From Cryptomeria japonica (Eukaryota > Streptophyta > Pinopsida > Cupressales > Cupressaceae): 64,000 nucleotides of DNA. Of the stretch, positions 22,973 through 35,339 are shown piece after piece. The translations under genes and the position numbers were made by a program. The stretch's first letter is position 1. Every line of letters starts with the position of its first letter. The stretch is taken from assembly GCF_030272615.1 (NCBI RefSeq), contig NC_081414.1, forward strand, positions 824,040,896-824,104,895. The letters run 5' to 3'. The notes under the pieces are model-generated. The model worked only from the letters and a program-made list of their open reading frames with translations, was not told where the DNA came from and searched no databases.

Positions 22973-24463
22973 AGTCTTAATTTCTCAAGATAAAATTTCT
23001 ATGGATGATGATGGAATAGGAATGGGAGGGATGAATTCTTCACCTTCCCTATGAAATTCATAACTCCATTCCATAATGTTTGCTTGATTGGTTTGGACTA
23101 AGTTCGAGAATGTTGAAGACTAGGATGATGATTTATTTGGATATGACCTTGATACTTGGATATGGCACAAGAGGGGAGATAATGAGACTGGGAAATGAGA
23201 TGATACAAAGACAACTATTGAGGTTTGGATACTTGTTCTGATGTTTGTTGTTGTTGATGTTTTGAGGAAAGTTGTTGTTATTGGAAAATTATGGGATAAT
23301 GTTACTAACAACACTCTATTTCATGAAGATCACAAGAGATAATATATATTTTTATTTTGTTTTGCAATAAAGACCTTATTTATAACTTTGTTTGTTTGAT
23401 TGAATAGGTTGTTGAAGTAAATTGTTTTATAGCTTGAAACATTGAAATGCTTTGAGACAGTTGATTGTACTGATAGTTGTTTGAGTTGTTTGACAGATCT
23501 TTGTTGAAATATTTTCTCTTTGTTGTCTTGTGATTTTCAAACACAAAATACATAATGTTTGCTCGATTTTGAAAACAAAAGAACACATTCATGTATAATC
23601 CTAAAGCTTGTTGATACAGTATTTGTTGAATCCCCTTTCCTAGAATACTACATTCAATCGGATAGTTAGAAGCTTGGTAACACTGGCTCCCCTCCACATC
23701 ACTTACTTCTTCAAGCATACCAAGCTTTGAATTTATGGGTCATCACTTCCCAAGGAATTTACTATCTCTAATTGAGGGGTACATGAGGGGTATCTTTGGC
23801 ATGTGCGTATCACAATGCTTGAGTCAACAAATATAATGTTTTTGACAAACTACAACAATAGCTCTTTTAGTTTGGGACTCTCTTTCGGGCATCCATGTAT
23901 GCTCTCTCCCTCAAGAAACCTCCTTCCTATAGAAAATAGGTACTGGGGAGGTCGACATAGTTAGGCAACCCATCACGAGGAATTTCATCTCCTGTATTTT
24001 GTATAGCGACTTAGAGGTGACTCGGCTTAAGAGCCCATTATCACTTTAGGTCATTCTCCCCTCACTGGCCTAATAGGTTCATGGACAAACAAGCCCTCTA
24101 CCTACTGAAATGAAAAAAATGAGCGTCGTTTGACACTTTTCTCATGCACCCAAAAAAGGGGAGAGGATAGTGTGTGCCAAACTATGGTTCCACTCTATAG
24201 ATTGAGAAAATGCTCCAGAGATAGAAAGAAGAAGTTCATTTCCCTTAAGATAGTAGTGTGTGAGCTAAACTATGCATTAGATAAGCTCATGTCCATTTTA
24301 AACAGAAAAGGAAAGATATAAATGGTGAAGTATGTCATTCAAAATACAAACCCATGTCCATTTTAATCCAAATCTGAAAGATAGCAATGGTGAGTTAACT
24401 ACTACAATAATTGGTTTTAACATTCAATATTTGACCATTGTCCTGCACCAAATGAGTTAGTAG
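22973..24463 (-). other. Element C 5' leader, first part
   Basis: Non-coding, matching the leader of element E. For example, 23,640-23,830 matches 32,110-32,330, including the GGTANCACTGGCTCCCC block, the CATACCAAGCTT block and CATCACTTCCCAAG. Another block near 24,000-24,070 contains CACTTTAGGTCATTC, matching CACTTTGGGTCATTC in E. Element E is inserted at its right edge. Confidence 0.65.
24459..24463. repeat. Target-site duplication AGTAG of element E
   Basis: AGTAG is repeated at 34,565-34,569, exactly abutting the TG and CA ends of the two LTRs. Confidence 0.93.
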
Positions 24464-25971
24464 TGTAACTAGGAAAATGGAATTCATCAAAGCAATATTA
24501 AACTAGCTCAACCACAAAAACTAGATTGCAATGATAAGAAATCCTAATACATTCAATGAAGGCATGAAGATGAAATAAAATGCAAACCAAAGCATGTATC
24601 TCCTTCATGTGGCTCCATTGTTCTTCTTTCACCTTCAAATTTGATGTGGATCTCATCTACAAGTGCAAAATGCAAGTAAAAAGCAAGTTGTTGATGAAAT
24701 TTGCAGTATAAGGTTACTCAAAAATGTGATTGATTCATTGATTGAAGAAAATCATCCAATTTATAAACAAATTGGAGAGAAGACAAGATTAGCATGAAGA
24801 GATTTGAAAGGAAATTCAAATCAAGAATGACAAATTATGACAAGATTGAAATGCCATTCCCATGACAAAAGGGAAGAGAGAAAATAGCTTACATGATTGC
24901 AACAAATGGAAGCATCAACATAGGAGAAAAATGAGGGAATGAATTTAGAGGAAAAATTAGAAAAATTAAAGAAAATAGGAGAAATAGAAATTAGGTGAAT
25001 TAATTAATAGGTTTTCATCCATTAATTAATTCATGAAAGAGACCTAGGACTAAATAAATAGATTTATTTAACCCACAAAGAAGAAGAAAAGGATTAAATG
25101 AACAAATCATAAAACCCTAGAAATAAGAGGACAAGGAATTAGGTCAATACAATAAGAAATTAATGTAGGTTCGATCATGATTCTAATTGACAAAGGACCA
25201 ATGCTGATAAATGATTGAGATTGGTTGACAAAAATCAAATGACAAATTGACCAAGATTGACAAGGAGATCAAATTGATAAGTGCCAATTGATGAGGAACA
25301 ATGACTAATCGATCCAAATTGACATGATTGAAAAGGACAAGGATCGATGACGAATCGATTGCAAAATGACAAGATTGACAAGGACAAGGATTGATGATGA
25401 ATCGATCACAAAGTGACAAGGCTGATAAGGACAAGGATTGATGATGAATCGATCGCAAAGTGACAAGGCTGACAAGGACAAGGATCGATGATGAATCGAT
25501 CACAAAATGATGAGATTGACAAGAACAAGGATCGATGATGACTCGATCACAAAATGATGAGATTGACAAGAACAAGGATCGATGACGAATCGATCGCAAA
25601 ATGATGAGATTGACAAGAACAAGGATCGATGATGAATCGATCGCAAAATGATGAGATTGAAAAGAGGACAAAATCCTAATTCTATCATCGATTAGGATTG
25701 ATGATGTCCAAAATGATGATAAATGAGCATGCACCATGATGCGACAGGATAAGATTGACCAAAATCATGACTGAAGATTACTATCGACAAGACCTAATTC
25801 AAAAGTGATAAAAATGAGGACTGCAAAAGAAGGACTCGATGCTCACAAATGATAAAGACCAAGTGCGCAACATAGAAGAAATGTTAATGCGATGCAAGAA
25901 CCCTTAAATAAGGCAATGCGCAAATGTTAAAGTATGACTCCACAAGCGTTGACCATTTTTAGATGTCTACA
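24464..25971 (-). repeat. 3' LTR of element E
   Basis: Direct repeat of 33,057-34,564, same length (1,508 bp). On the plus strand it starts TGTAACTAGG and ends TTTTTAGATGTCTACA. It contains the 47-bp tandem array described separately. Confidence 0.95.
25307..25690. repeat. 47-bp tandem array in the 3' LTR of element E
   Basis: The core ATCGAT recurs at 25,354, 25,401, 25,448, 25,495, 25,542 (as CTCGAT), 25,589 and 25,636, a strict 47-bp step over seven units. Each unit reads roughly ACAAGGATCGATGATGAATC and then a variable half with CAAAATGAYRAGATTG. Overlapping ORFs here are products of the repeat. Confidence 0.92.
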
Positions 25972-25985
25972 TTTTGCCCGTCTTT
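25972..25985 (-). other. Polypurine tract of element E
   Basis: The minus strand reads AAAGACGGGCAAAA directly before the LTR start TGTAGACATC. This is where the second DNA strand would be primed. Confidence 0.8.
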
Positions 25986-27014
25986 GAGACAATGTGATTC
26001 TAAGAATTGTTTCAAAGAACAATAATGAAAATGCCCTAGACAATAACAATAACATATGCATGCCCCCTCGAGGAATTGGCTGGAAAAATCCAGAAAAGAG
26101 GCCAAGTGATCGATAAGAATGACAGAAGGTGATAGGTTCGAACAGACTGCCAAGACTGATGGAAGAAATGTTATTAAGAAGAAATTAGATAGAGGACAGT
26201 GAGAGAGGAAGGAAAACTTGCTTTCACAAATGCACATAAGTAGGTGAGAACCTTTATTTATTGTAAAAGTGGATGCAGAGCATCATGGCATTGAAGGCCA
26301 GAGTTGGAACGCAACCCCTTTTGCAAAAGACAGACACATCACACACAAGGAATGAGTGAAGCATCCTAGGGTGCATACATCAAGGGTCAAGGTATGTGTG
26401 GCATTCACAAAGCAAATGTACTTATCACAGACACCCAATGATATAGTTGCCCCAGTTTGTGACAAAAATTCCACAAACAACAAACATAACAAAAAACAAA
26501 AGGGACCATGAACCATCCCAGCCACTCTAAATCACTCAGTGACATCATTGAGCAACATAGGAACATGATCGAAGCCAAAGATAAATCAGTAAAAAGATAA
26601 GACGCACAAATTCAACCAAGTCAAACAAATAGTCTGATCTTCAGTGTCAAAAGTGGAAAACAAGAATGATCATGTTGTCTAGTTTCAAGGAATGTGGTAT
26701 CCCGTCGAAGATAGGACACAGTCTGGTTTCGAGTATACCACACCCTGTATAAGACCCATGATAATGTTGACAATGGTAATGCTGATGCTATTTTGATTGA
26801 TGTGACAACTGTGATTAGGTTGAATGCTTGCTTGGTCAAACAGTTCCTCTATTAATGCATGATTTCATTAAAGTACAATGTTTGATTGATTGTCGTTGGA
26901 TGTATGCTCAGCGATCTGTCTATGCACAAAAGGGACCATTTATTGACAAAATACAAAATGCCAAAGAAATTATTTTTGGATTTTGATGTTTTTCACTTTG
27001 TAGGAATTTCAAGT

Positions 27015-27215
27015 TTTTTTTTTTAGGGATTTTTTTTTCAGGACATTATTTGATTTTTAGGGGTTTTTTCAGGACATTATATGATTTTTAGGGATTTTTT
27101 CAGGACATTATATGATTTTGAGGGATTTTTTCAGGACATTATATGATTTTTTTAGGGATTTTTTTGGGACATTATTTCGATGTTTTTGGATTATTTTGGG
27201 ACATTTTTTCAATTT
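27015..27215. repeat. 31-bp tandem array in element E 3' region
   Basis: GGACATTA or a close variant recurs at 27,041, 27,072, 27,103, 27,134, 27,167 and 27,199 with intervening T-rich GGGATTTTTTC. The step is 31-33 bp over six units. Confidence 0.88.
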
Positions 27216-27888
27216 TTATGATTTTGCCCCCAGTGTCTAGCAAGGCAAGGAATACGACAAGTGAATAAACAGGCTTTTTGAATTGTTGGTGGATAGAGGG
27301 AAGACAAAGGCCTTTTATTATGGAGACAATACAGATGCAATTTTCAAGGGCTATTGCGTGATGGGACAAAAGATTGGATATGACAATGTAAAGTAGTGAC
27401 ATGGCATGAGGGACATGTCAAGAGGTTTTGAAAAACATGTTTTGCATTTCATGTCCTTATGTCAGATCAAGATCAAGGGACAGAAAAAGAGTGTATGGGT
27501 AGTGATAAGATATGGATAGGATAAGCAAGACCAAGAATGGATAAGGGACATGGACTGAAGGTTGGGGTAGGCTAAGGGATAGTGGCAGAAAGTTGCAATA
27601 AGCTAGGGAGTATGTATGAAAGGTTATAATAAGCAAATGGATAAAGACCAAAAACTATGATAGACTAAAAGCTGCAAACAAGATGCATGATGCTCATGAA
27701 TATCCTCAACCTTGTCAAGATCAAATGTGGAAAAGGGGATATGTGCATGAGGGACAATAGAATATGAAGGGTAATAGGACATGATAGGACAATGAAGTGT
27801 AATAGGATATGACAGGATAAAACCTACCCCCAAATATGACATGCAAGAAGCTCATGGATTACACATGACGCCTGTTTGCCAGGTTTTC

Positions 27889-28216
27889 ATCATGGTACTT
27901 GCCTAAGGTGCCTGTTTGCCAGGTTTTCACCAGTGGACAAATTATTTTTGCTTTACTTTTTTTTTCTTTTTCTCTTTTTTTTCACTTTTTTTTTTTGGAT
28001 TTTGACATTTTCAATAGAAGATGGACACATGATAGGGGATGGTTGAAGGAATCATGGTACTTGCCTAAGGTGCCTATTTGCCAGGTTTTCACCAGTGGAC
28101 AAATTATTTTTGCTTTACTTTTTTTCTTTTTCTCTTTTTTTTCACTTTTTTTTTTTTGGATTTTGACATTTTCAATAGAAGATGGACACATGATAGGGGA
28201 TGGTTGAAGGAATCAA
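27889..28216. repeat. 163-bp tandem duplication in element E 3' region
   Basis: Two adjacent, nearly identical copies each start ATCATGGTACTTGCCTAAGG, contain GCCAGGTTTTCACCAGTGG and long T-rich runs, and end GGATGGTTGAAGG. The motif GCCAGGTTTTCAC also occurs at about 39,675 in element G. Confidence 0.9.
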
Positions 28217-28332
28217 ACATCTTTTTGTTTGGATAGTAGCCTTGAAAAAAATGGACCATGACCTTTAAAAGTATGCTCAAAGACATTGGTAGGATAAGGA
28301 CATGGAAAAAGAGATGAAATTAAGGCAAGGAT

Positions 28333-31165
28333 TTATACAAAGGATTGGACCAGAGGGATGGAAGGATGGAAAATATGCATTGGATAATGGATAGGGTATT
28401 GGAAGAATTGAGCTTCATTGGATGGAAATGTTGGCAAGATCAACATTGGCACACACCTTGATGGGTGGTGGATTGATGGAGGAAAAATGGATCTCAGATT
28501 GTGAGATTTGGATGGAGGAATAGCTTGGGATTTTGGGAGATAAGGGCCCAAAATGGATGAAGAAGGTGATAGAGGAACAAATTTGAGAGGGTTGGATGGA
28601 GGAATAGCAATTTTGGATGCCAAGTTGGAAGTTTCTTTGGGCTTTTGTGCTTCAAGGAGCCACTTAGGGATCCACATGGTTTTTTATTTTTCATGCTTTT
28701 GTGGTTCCTTGGAGTGCATTGCTTGCACAAGGGATTTAGGAACCCATATATATTTTAACTTTTGTTTTTGAGCAATGGGCCTTTGTGACCTTTTGGATTT
28801 TTCTTTTTCTTTATAGATCATATTTTGCTTTCTTTTGACATGTTGATTATATTGGACATGTTGATCCTTGAATACATGTGGATTTCTAGACTTATGACTT
28901 TTATACTTGGCATCCAAATTGCTTGGAGGGGGAAAGGAATGCATGGATGGATAGGAATGAAGTGGAGGTCTTTTGCATTGATGAAATTTACTCAAGGATG
29001 TGTGCCTTTGTTGACCTTGCATAGAGGACGAAGGGATATAAGGGCCTAAGATGGATGGAAGGTATGATGGAGAAGGTGTATGTTTTAATTTTGATGGAGG
29101 ATACCAACGTCTTGAGAGTGAGTTGTGTAGACATGACCCTTAAGATCTTCTTTGATATGGAGGGGTTCTTTCTCATGAAGGTCTACCCCTTTTCCTTTAT
29201 GAATATTTTGACATGTAGGATACTTTGTGCTTTTAGAGGAAGATGCAAGTCCATTATTAGGTGGATATGATATGAGAGAAATAATGAGATCTTGAAGTGG
29301 ATCGGATTGCACCAAATTGGAAGAACCCATTATGCATGTTGAGGGTTCATGAACATCTTGCACTGACATGTTAGAATCATGAAGGGGATTAGGATCATGA
29401 GGGGGACTATGATTGTGTAGTGGACATGGTTCAATGATAGGCTCTTCAAGAGATGGAGTGGGAGAAATAATGGGATCATCAAAAGAAATGCAATCTTGGA
29501 GTGTATATGGAGCATTAAGACAAGGAGATGGAGGAACAAAAGGATCTTGTGGAGGATCTGAAGGAATGATAGGGTCTTGACAAGGAGGAAGATCATTGGA
29601 ATCCTCTTTAAAGGTTCTTTGCTCTTAAATTTCAATGGGATCATCATAAATGATGGAAAGGATATCTTGATCTTTCTTAGGAAGTGGAATGTCAATGGGA
29701 TTTGAAAGGATATTTTTTTCATGAAATGGAAGGGGATCATTTGGGATTGGATGGACTAGGATATCTTGATCTTTCTCAAGGAATGGAGTTTAAATAGGAC
29801 TTTGGATAGGATGGACAAGAATAGGGGAATCATCGTGAGTGTCTAGGAAAATGGGATCCTGGTCAACAATTGGATGGGATGATAAGGTTTCAAGATCTTG
29901 ATCTTCATCTATTTCAGGACACATTTCTTCGTGCTCTAAATTATCCTCTTGACATGGGGTTGGACTTTGGATATGCATGGGGGATTCTGACAAGGGATCA
30001 ATGTTTTGGCATGAAGGAAATGCACTTTGAACATTTGTGATGGATTCTGGCAAGGAATCAATGATTGAACATGAGGAAGAGGGACTTTGAATGGGGTCCT
30101 CTAAAATAGGTAATGACAATAAAGTGCATGGTGGCATTGGGTTTTGTATTTCTGAAACATGACAAGGATGTGCATCATGAATTGGATTATCTTGGCAATC
30201 AATTATGGATAGCCCTTGGATAATTTCATCCTTGGGTGTATTGTTTGATGAGGACAATATGGAAGGTTCTTGTGAAACTTCTAAAGGTGTAGGGATAGAT
30301 GCCACTGGAGAGTCAATTTGTTTATGGGGGGATGAGGCATTACTAGACATAAGTGTATTATCTTGATCTTCCCCAAAGAACTCACTTGGTAATTTCCTTA
30401 AGATCCTTGCAATAAGGCCACCTTTCTTTCGAGGTTTTGACATAGTTGTATCTGGAATTTGAACTTGTTTGGAAAGGAGTTGGTTCTGGTCTGATGTCAT
30501 GTTTTGATTTCGAACTAGATGTTGATCAAATTGGTTTGACATGTTCAAAATTTGGCTTGGTGCATGTTGTAAGTTTTGCTTTTGAATTTGTGATTGTAGT
30601 TGTTGATACTGAGTTTGTTGTCGATAATTAACAATTGGTTGGACATATTGTTGAAATTGGACCATTGGTTGTGTTGGTTGTATATGTTGGACCATTGGTT
30701 GTGTCTGTTGGAAATGTTGGAACTGTTGAACAATTGGTTGTGATGGTTGAAAATGTGATTGATAGTAACACCTTCTTGTTCTTGTTGTGGAGGCACATAA
30801 TGTTGTTGTCTCTTTTCTTGAAATTGTTTCATCATCTCTATTTGTGAGAGGAGATCTGGTATGTTTGACTGTTTGATAAGAGATCTTACATCAATTGGCT
30901 CAATATTTGGATTTTGACTTGGAAAGTTTTGAAACATTTTGGGCATTTGTGATCTATTCTTCTCAATGTTTTTCACTTTTTGTTCCAAAATCTCCTTTTC
31001 TTGAGCTAGTTTCTCCTCTAGTTTTTGTATTTGGACATTTACATCATCATGATAAGTTTGATTCAAGTTCTGAGACATGTAGAGATTGGATTGACATGAT
31101 TGATTTCTCAATTGTGATGACATGGCTTCATAAGAAGGTTGAGACCTCATTTCAACAAACATGTC
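28333..31165 (-). pseudogene. Element E low-complexity protein, frameshifted
   Basis: A probable ATG near 31,165 (MFVEMRSQPS) starts a protein with a coiled coil (VNVQIQKLEEKLAQEKEILE) and then a Gln/Asn-rich part. The frame shifts near 30,650 and continues at 29,790-30,695 with a basic patch (SKPRKKGGLIARILRKLP) and Ser/Pro-rich sequence. Further shifts and stops break the rest (29,330-29,740, 28,684-29,369, 28,333-28,730). Short motifs QGLSI and NPIHD are shared with the ORF of element C. No protease, zinc finger or polymerase motif is visible. A coiled coil followed by a basic patch could suit RNA binding or particle association, which is only a guess. Confidence 0.6.
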
Positions 31166-33033
31166 ACTATGCAATGCAACTAATGGGATTGACAAATGCA
31201 ACCTAAAAGGATGACAATGCAACTTAATGTTTTTTGTTGTTTTTCAAGATTTTGACAAGCTTTTGAAATGCAAAGCTAAAGACACAACCTTGGGAAGTTG
31301 AAATGAAGCCAAGACCTTAAAGGACAAAGGACCAAATGACAATAGGACAAATTGACAATGTCTCACCTATATGCTTGGATACTAAGCTAGGTTTGACAAA
31401 AATGATATTAATGAAAGGACAAATTTTAGACAAGGTCAAGACTCCCTAACAACAACTTAGGGTATCATCCAAAGTTTTGAGACTAAATGCAAGAAGGCAA
31501 TGATTATGACAATGACTTAGGATATGACATGAAAATGATCTAAGGATATGATATGACAAGATGAAGCCAGGACAAGATGACAATACAATGATAAGGGTAT
31601 GCGAAGACCAATGACTTGGAATACGCAAAATGCAACCTAGGCAAGACCTAATTTTAGCATGACAAGGATAATGCACGAATGTCACCTAAATGGAAATCTA
31701 GCTTGGATATGACAATGAAATGTAAACTTAGGGAAACGATTTTGAACCTAAGTGCAAAATGAGGACGCTTGCAATGAAAAGGACTAAAATGAAGGGAGAT
31801 GACAATATGCCCTAGGACCTAAGTTGGACTATGCAAAACCTTGCCTAAAGTGACATGAATTTTGAAACAAAGATATTCAATGTTTTGACAAGCCATGTTC
31901 AAATGTTGGATGAATACTTGGACAAATTTGGACTTTTGTTTGGATTTTGTTTTGAATTGAAGGTTGTTGATTTTGAAAACCCAAGTTGATTATGAGAACT
32001 TTTGAAAGTTTGTTTTTGATTTAACTTTTGACAATCACGGAAGACAAAAATGTTTGTTTGACTTTGACTCAAGACAATCAAGCACATTCACAACAAATCC
32101 TATGGCTGGCAAGGGCAATATCTATTGAATCCTCTAACCATAAAATACAACACTCAGCTGGATAGCTAGATGCTTGGTAGCACTGGCTCCCCCTTATAGT
32201 GCACTCACTTCTCGGGCATACCAAGCTTCGAGTTCAAGGGGCATCACTTCCCAAGAACTTGCTATCTCTAACTGAGGAGTACATGAGAGGTGTCTTTGGC
32301 ATGTACGTATCACAATGCCTAAGCCAACATATAGAATGATTTTGGCATCTAAAAACAAGAGATTCTAGTAAGGGCATCCGTTCGGGTAGGTATTGACCCG
32401 ATGAATAAATCATCGTAATACCATTCCAGCACCCGTTGTCTACAACTTTCATTGCATCCACAGTTATTTATAGTGGTTCAGAAGAGCTTGGCTTTAGCCC
32501 ATCACCACTTTGGGTCATTCCCTCTCACCAATGCCTATGCGAAGTGCCAGGCAAATTGGGAGGCAGGCCCAGTTCTAAGGGTTAAAACATGCAATCAAAT
32601 TAAAAATAGACAAAGCATGCATGGTGTTCATTAACCTTTAAGAAATAAAATGTGCAACTACTTTAAAAATCACAAGCAAGATGTTTTAATGAGAGTCTTT
32701 GACTGCGTCCTGCATAAGATTCGTTAGTAGTTGCATTTTTAGTCTTCGTCACATGTAACACCAAGATGCTGCACAGAGAATTAGCACCAAAGAAAAACCA
32801 GAATGCAAGAAATAGAATGAAAACAATTTTTTTTTTTTTTTTGGCCTTGCACAAGCGTAAAATGCCTCAACATAGGCACAAAATGCCTCAACACAGGTGC
32901 AAAAGTATTAACACAGGCGTATAATGCCTCAACATAGGCACAAAAGTGTCCAGAAAGCTTTGAGTCACCCTGTTTCTTGAGTTTTTCACCTGCAAACAAC
33001 TCAAAGGCACTCAAAATATGGTTAAGGGGTTAG
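31166..33033 (-). other. Element E 5' leader
   Basis: About 1.9 kb of non-coding leader. Parts match C (23,640-24,070). A block at 32,465-32,580 (TTATAGTGG, CTTGGCTTTA, CACTTTGGGTCATTC and GGCAGGCCCA) matches G at 57,585-57,700. Near 32,865-32,945 there is a short repeat with AATGCCTCAACAYAGGC in three or four copies. Confidence 0.6.
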
Positions 33034-33051
33034 TTCACGTGGGGTTCACCA
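33034..33051 (-). other. Primer-binding site of element E, Trp tRNA type
   Basis: The plus strand reads TTCACGTGGGGTTCACCA. It differs at one base from TTCACGTCGGGTTCACCA, which I recall as the 3' end of plant nuclear tRNA-Trp. It lies 5 bp from the LTR start at 33,057. Confidence 0.8.
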
Positions 33052-33349
33052 GAAAATGTAACTAGGAAAATGGAATGCATCAAAGCAATATTAAACTAGC
33101 TCAACCACAAAAACTAGATTGCAATGATAAGAAATCCTAATACATTCAATAAAGGCATTAAGATGAAATAAAATGCAAACCAAAGCATGTATCTCCTTCA
33201 TGTGGCTCCATTGTTCTTTTTTCACCTTCAAATTTGATGTGGATCTCACCTACAAGTGTAAAATGCAAGTAAAAAGCAAGTTCTTGATGAAATTTGCAGT
33301 ATAAGGTTACTCGAAAATGTGATTGATTCATTGATTGAAGAAAATCATC

Positions 33350-33358
33350 CAATTTATA
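33350..33358 (-). promoter_or_regulatory. TATA box in the 5' LTR of element E
   Basis: The minus strand reads TATAAATTG. The LTR of element C has the same sequence at 35,623-35,631. This is a plausible start-site signal for the minus-strand transcript, judged only from sequence and position. Confidence 0.5.
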
Positions 33359-33899
33359 GACAAATTGGAGAGAAGACAAGATTAGCATGAAGAGATTTGA
33401 AACGAAATTCAAATCAAGAATGACAAATTATGACAAGATTGAAATGCCATTCCCATGACAAAAGGGAAGAGAGAAAATAGCTTCCATGATTGCAACAAAT
33501 GGAAGCATCAACATAGGAGAAAAATGAGGGAATGAATTTAGAGGAAAAATTAGAAAAATTAAAGAAAATAGGAGAAATAGAAATTAGGTGAATTAATTAA
33601 TAGGTTTTCATCCATTAATTAATTCATGAAAGAGACCTAGGACTAAATAAATAGATTTATTTAACCCACAAAGAAGAAGAAAAGGATTAAATGAACAAAT
33701 CATAAAACCCTAGAAATAAGAGGACAAGGAATTAGGTCAATACAATAAGAAATTAATGTAGGTTCGATCATGATTCTAATTGACAAAGGACCAATACTGA
33801 TAAATGATTGAGATTGGTTGACAAAAATCAAATGACAAATTGACCAAGATTGACAAGGAGATCAAATTGATAGGTGCCAATTGACGAGGAACAATGACT

Positions 33900-34290
33900 A
33901 ATCGATCCAAATTGAAATGATTGAAAAGGACAAGGATCGATGATGAATCGATCGCAAAATGACAAGATTGACAAGGACAAGGATTGATGACGAATCGATC
34001 ACAAAGTGATAAGGCTGACAAGGACAAGGATTGATGATGAATCGATCACAAAGTGACAAGGCTGACAAGGACAAGGATCAATGATGAATCGGTCACAAAA
34101 TGATGAGATTGATAAGAACAAGGATCGATGATGAATCGATCGCAAAATGACGAGATTGACAAGAACAAGGATCGATGACAAATCGATCACAAAATGACGA
34201 GATTGACAAGAACAAGGATCGATGACGAATCGATAGCAAAATGATGAGATTGACAAGAGGACAAAACCCTAATTCTATCATCGATTAGGA
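33900..34290. repeat. 47-bp tandem array in the 5' LTR of element E
   Basis: Same array as at 25,307-25,690, with about the same number of units in register. It was therefore present before this element inserted and was copied to both LTRs. Confidence 0.9.
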
Positions 34291-34564
34291 TTGACGATGT
34301 CCAAAATGATGATAAATGAGCATGCACCATGATGCGATAGGATAAGATCGACCAAAATCATGACTGAAGATTACTATCAACAATACCTAATTCGAAAGCG
34401 ATAAAAATGAGGAATACAGAAGAAGGACTCGATGCTCGTAAATGATAAAGACCAAGTGCACAACATAGAAGAAATGTTAATGTGACACAAGAACCCTAAA
34501 ATAAGGCAATGCGCAAATGTTAAAGTATGACTCCACAAGCATTGACCATTTTTAGATGTCTACA

Positions 34565-35316
34565 AGTAGTTTGAGTAGGAATTCTTCGACCGATCGTACC
34601 TCCCTATTTCTCTTGCCACAGACTACCACAAAAACATCAGTAAAACTAGAAAACCAAAAATATGAAAGAAAACATAGTATAAAAAACTTCCAAATTCATC
34701 CAACGAATGCACAGTGATGTTAATACGAATATGAGTAGGGTTCTCAACGAAAGAAAATTTCTATGTCATCGAAGGACAAGCTACAAAGGATAGGTTAGTC
34801 ACACCAATAATAACCCAAAATTATTGATATAAAAAATGATATAAGACATCCCTTAAGTGAATTATTTATGATTTTCTCATAGATTTGAATTTTTTTTTTA
34901 ATAAAAGATCATCTTATATGGAAAAGATATGAGAAAATGAAGTTTTAACAAGATGGTGTGACTTTTAACAAAATTTCTAAATTTTTTTATGATAGATATG
35001 GAAAAAAGAATTATACCAAATCATAGAGCATCAAATCAGCTTTCCAATGCATTTTGAAGTTTGAAATCCGATATGTTATGCAGAAGTTATGCTCATTTTC
35101 GTAAAAGTAGTTTTTTAACAGTTGAATGCAAACCATTTAAAACAAATAAAAATTTATTAAAACGAATGTAAATTTTTTAAAACGAATGCGAATTTCTATT
35201 GACGAATGTGATACACTGTCAAAATGAATGCAAAATGAATCGTGTTTGTCCATACAAAGTTTGCAAAAGCCTGCAAAAATCTTAGAAAACATGTGGAATA
35301 AATCAGATGCTATAAT
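34565..35316 (-). other. Element C 5' leader, second part
   Basis: AT-rich, non-coding remainder of the C leader between the E insertion and the C primer-binding site. Around 35,120-35,230 there is a short run of related AAAACGAATGYRAATTT units. Confidence 0.55.
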
Positions 35317-35334
35317 TTCACGTTGGGTTCACCA
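35317..35334 (-). other. Primer-binding site of element C, Trp tRNA type
   Basis: The plus strand reads TTCACGTTGGGTTCACCA, one base different from the Trp-type sequence of H. The LTR starts about five bases away. Confidence 0.75.
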
Positions 35335-35339
35335 TTTAT

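Larger units (their letters stand above)
25986..28332 (-). other. Element E 3' untranslated region
   Basis: No coding potential that I trust. It holds a motif near 26,725-26,765 (TTTCGAGTATACC and CCTGTATAAGACCCATGAT) like the tandem units of G at 38,181-38,510. It also holds a 31-bp array (27,015-27,215) and a 163-bp duplication (27,889-28,216). Short ORFs at 25,959-26,525 look like chance. Confidence 0.55.
24464..34564 (-). mobile_element. Element E: complete non-autonomous LTR retrotransposon
   Basis: A 10,101-bp element with two 1,508-bp LTRs, TG/CA ends, a Trp-type primer-binding site beside the right LTR, a polypurine tract beside the left LTR and an AGTAG duplication. It therefore lies on the minus strand. 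The interior (7.1 kb) encodes only a broken low-complexity protein and no protease, RT, RNase H or integrase. Leader and 3' untranslated blocks resemble those of G, so a G-like element is the likely helper. The two LTRs differ at a few percent of positions in the stretches I compared, so it is fairly recent. Confidence 0.93.
33057..34564 (-). repeat. 5' LTR of element E
   Basis: Partner of 24,464-25,971, 1,508 bp. The inner edge TGTA is set by the primer-binding site and the outer edge GTCTACA by the AGTAG duplication. Confidence 0.95.

Noticed and set aside
25307-25690. Regular 47-bp repeat considered as a CRISPR array
   Set aside because: The whole unit is repeated, there are no unique spacers, and it lies inside paired LTRs of a plant retrotransposon.
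25959-27842. Several short minus-strand ORFs in element E 3' region
   Set aside because: No domain, codon pattern or conservation with C; the length is expected by chance in this composition.
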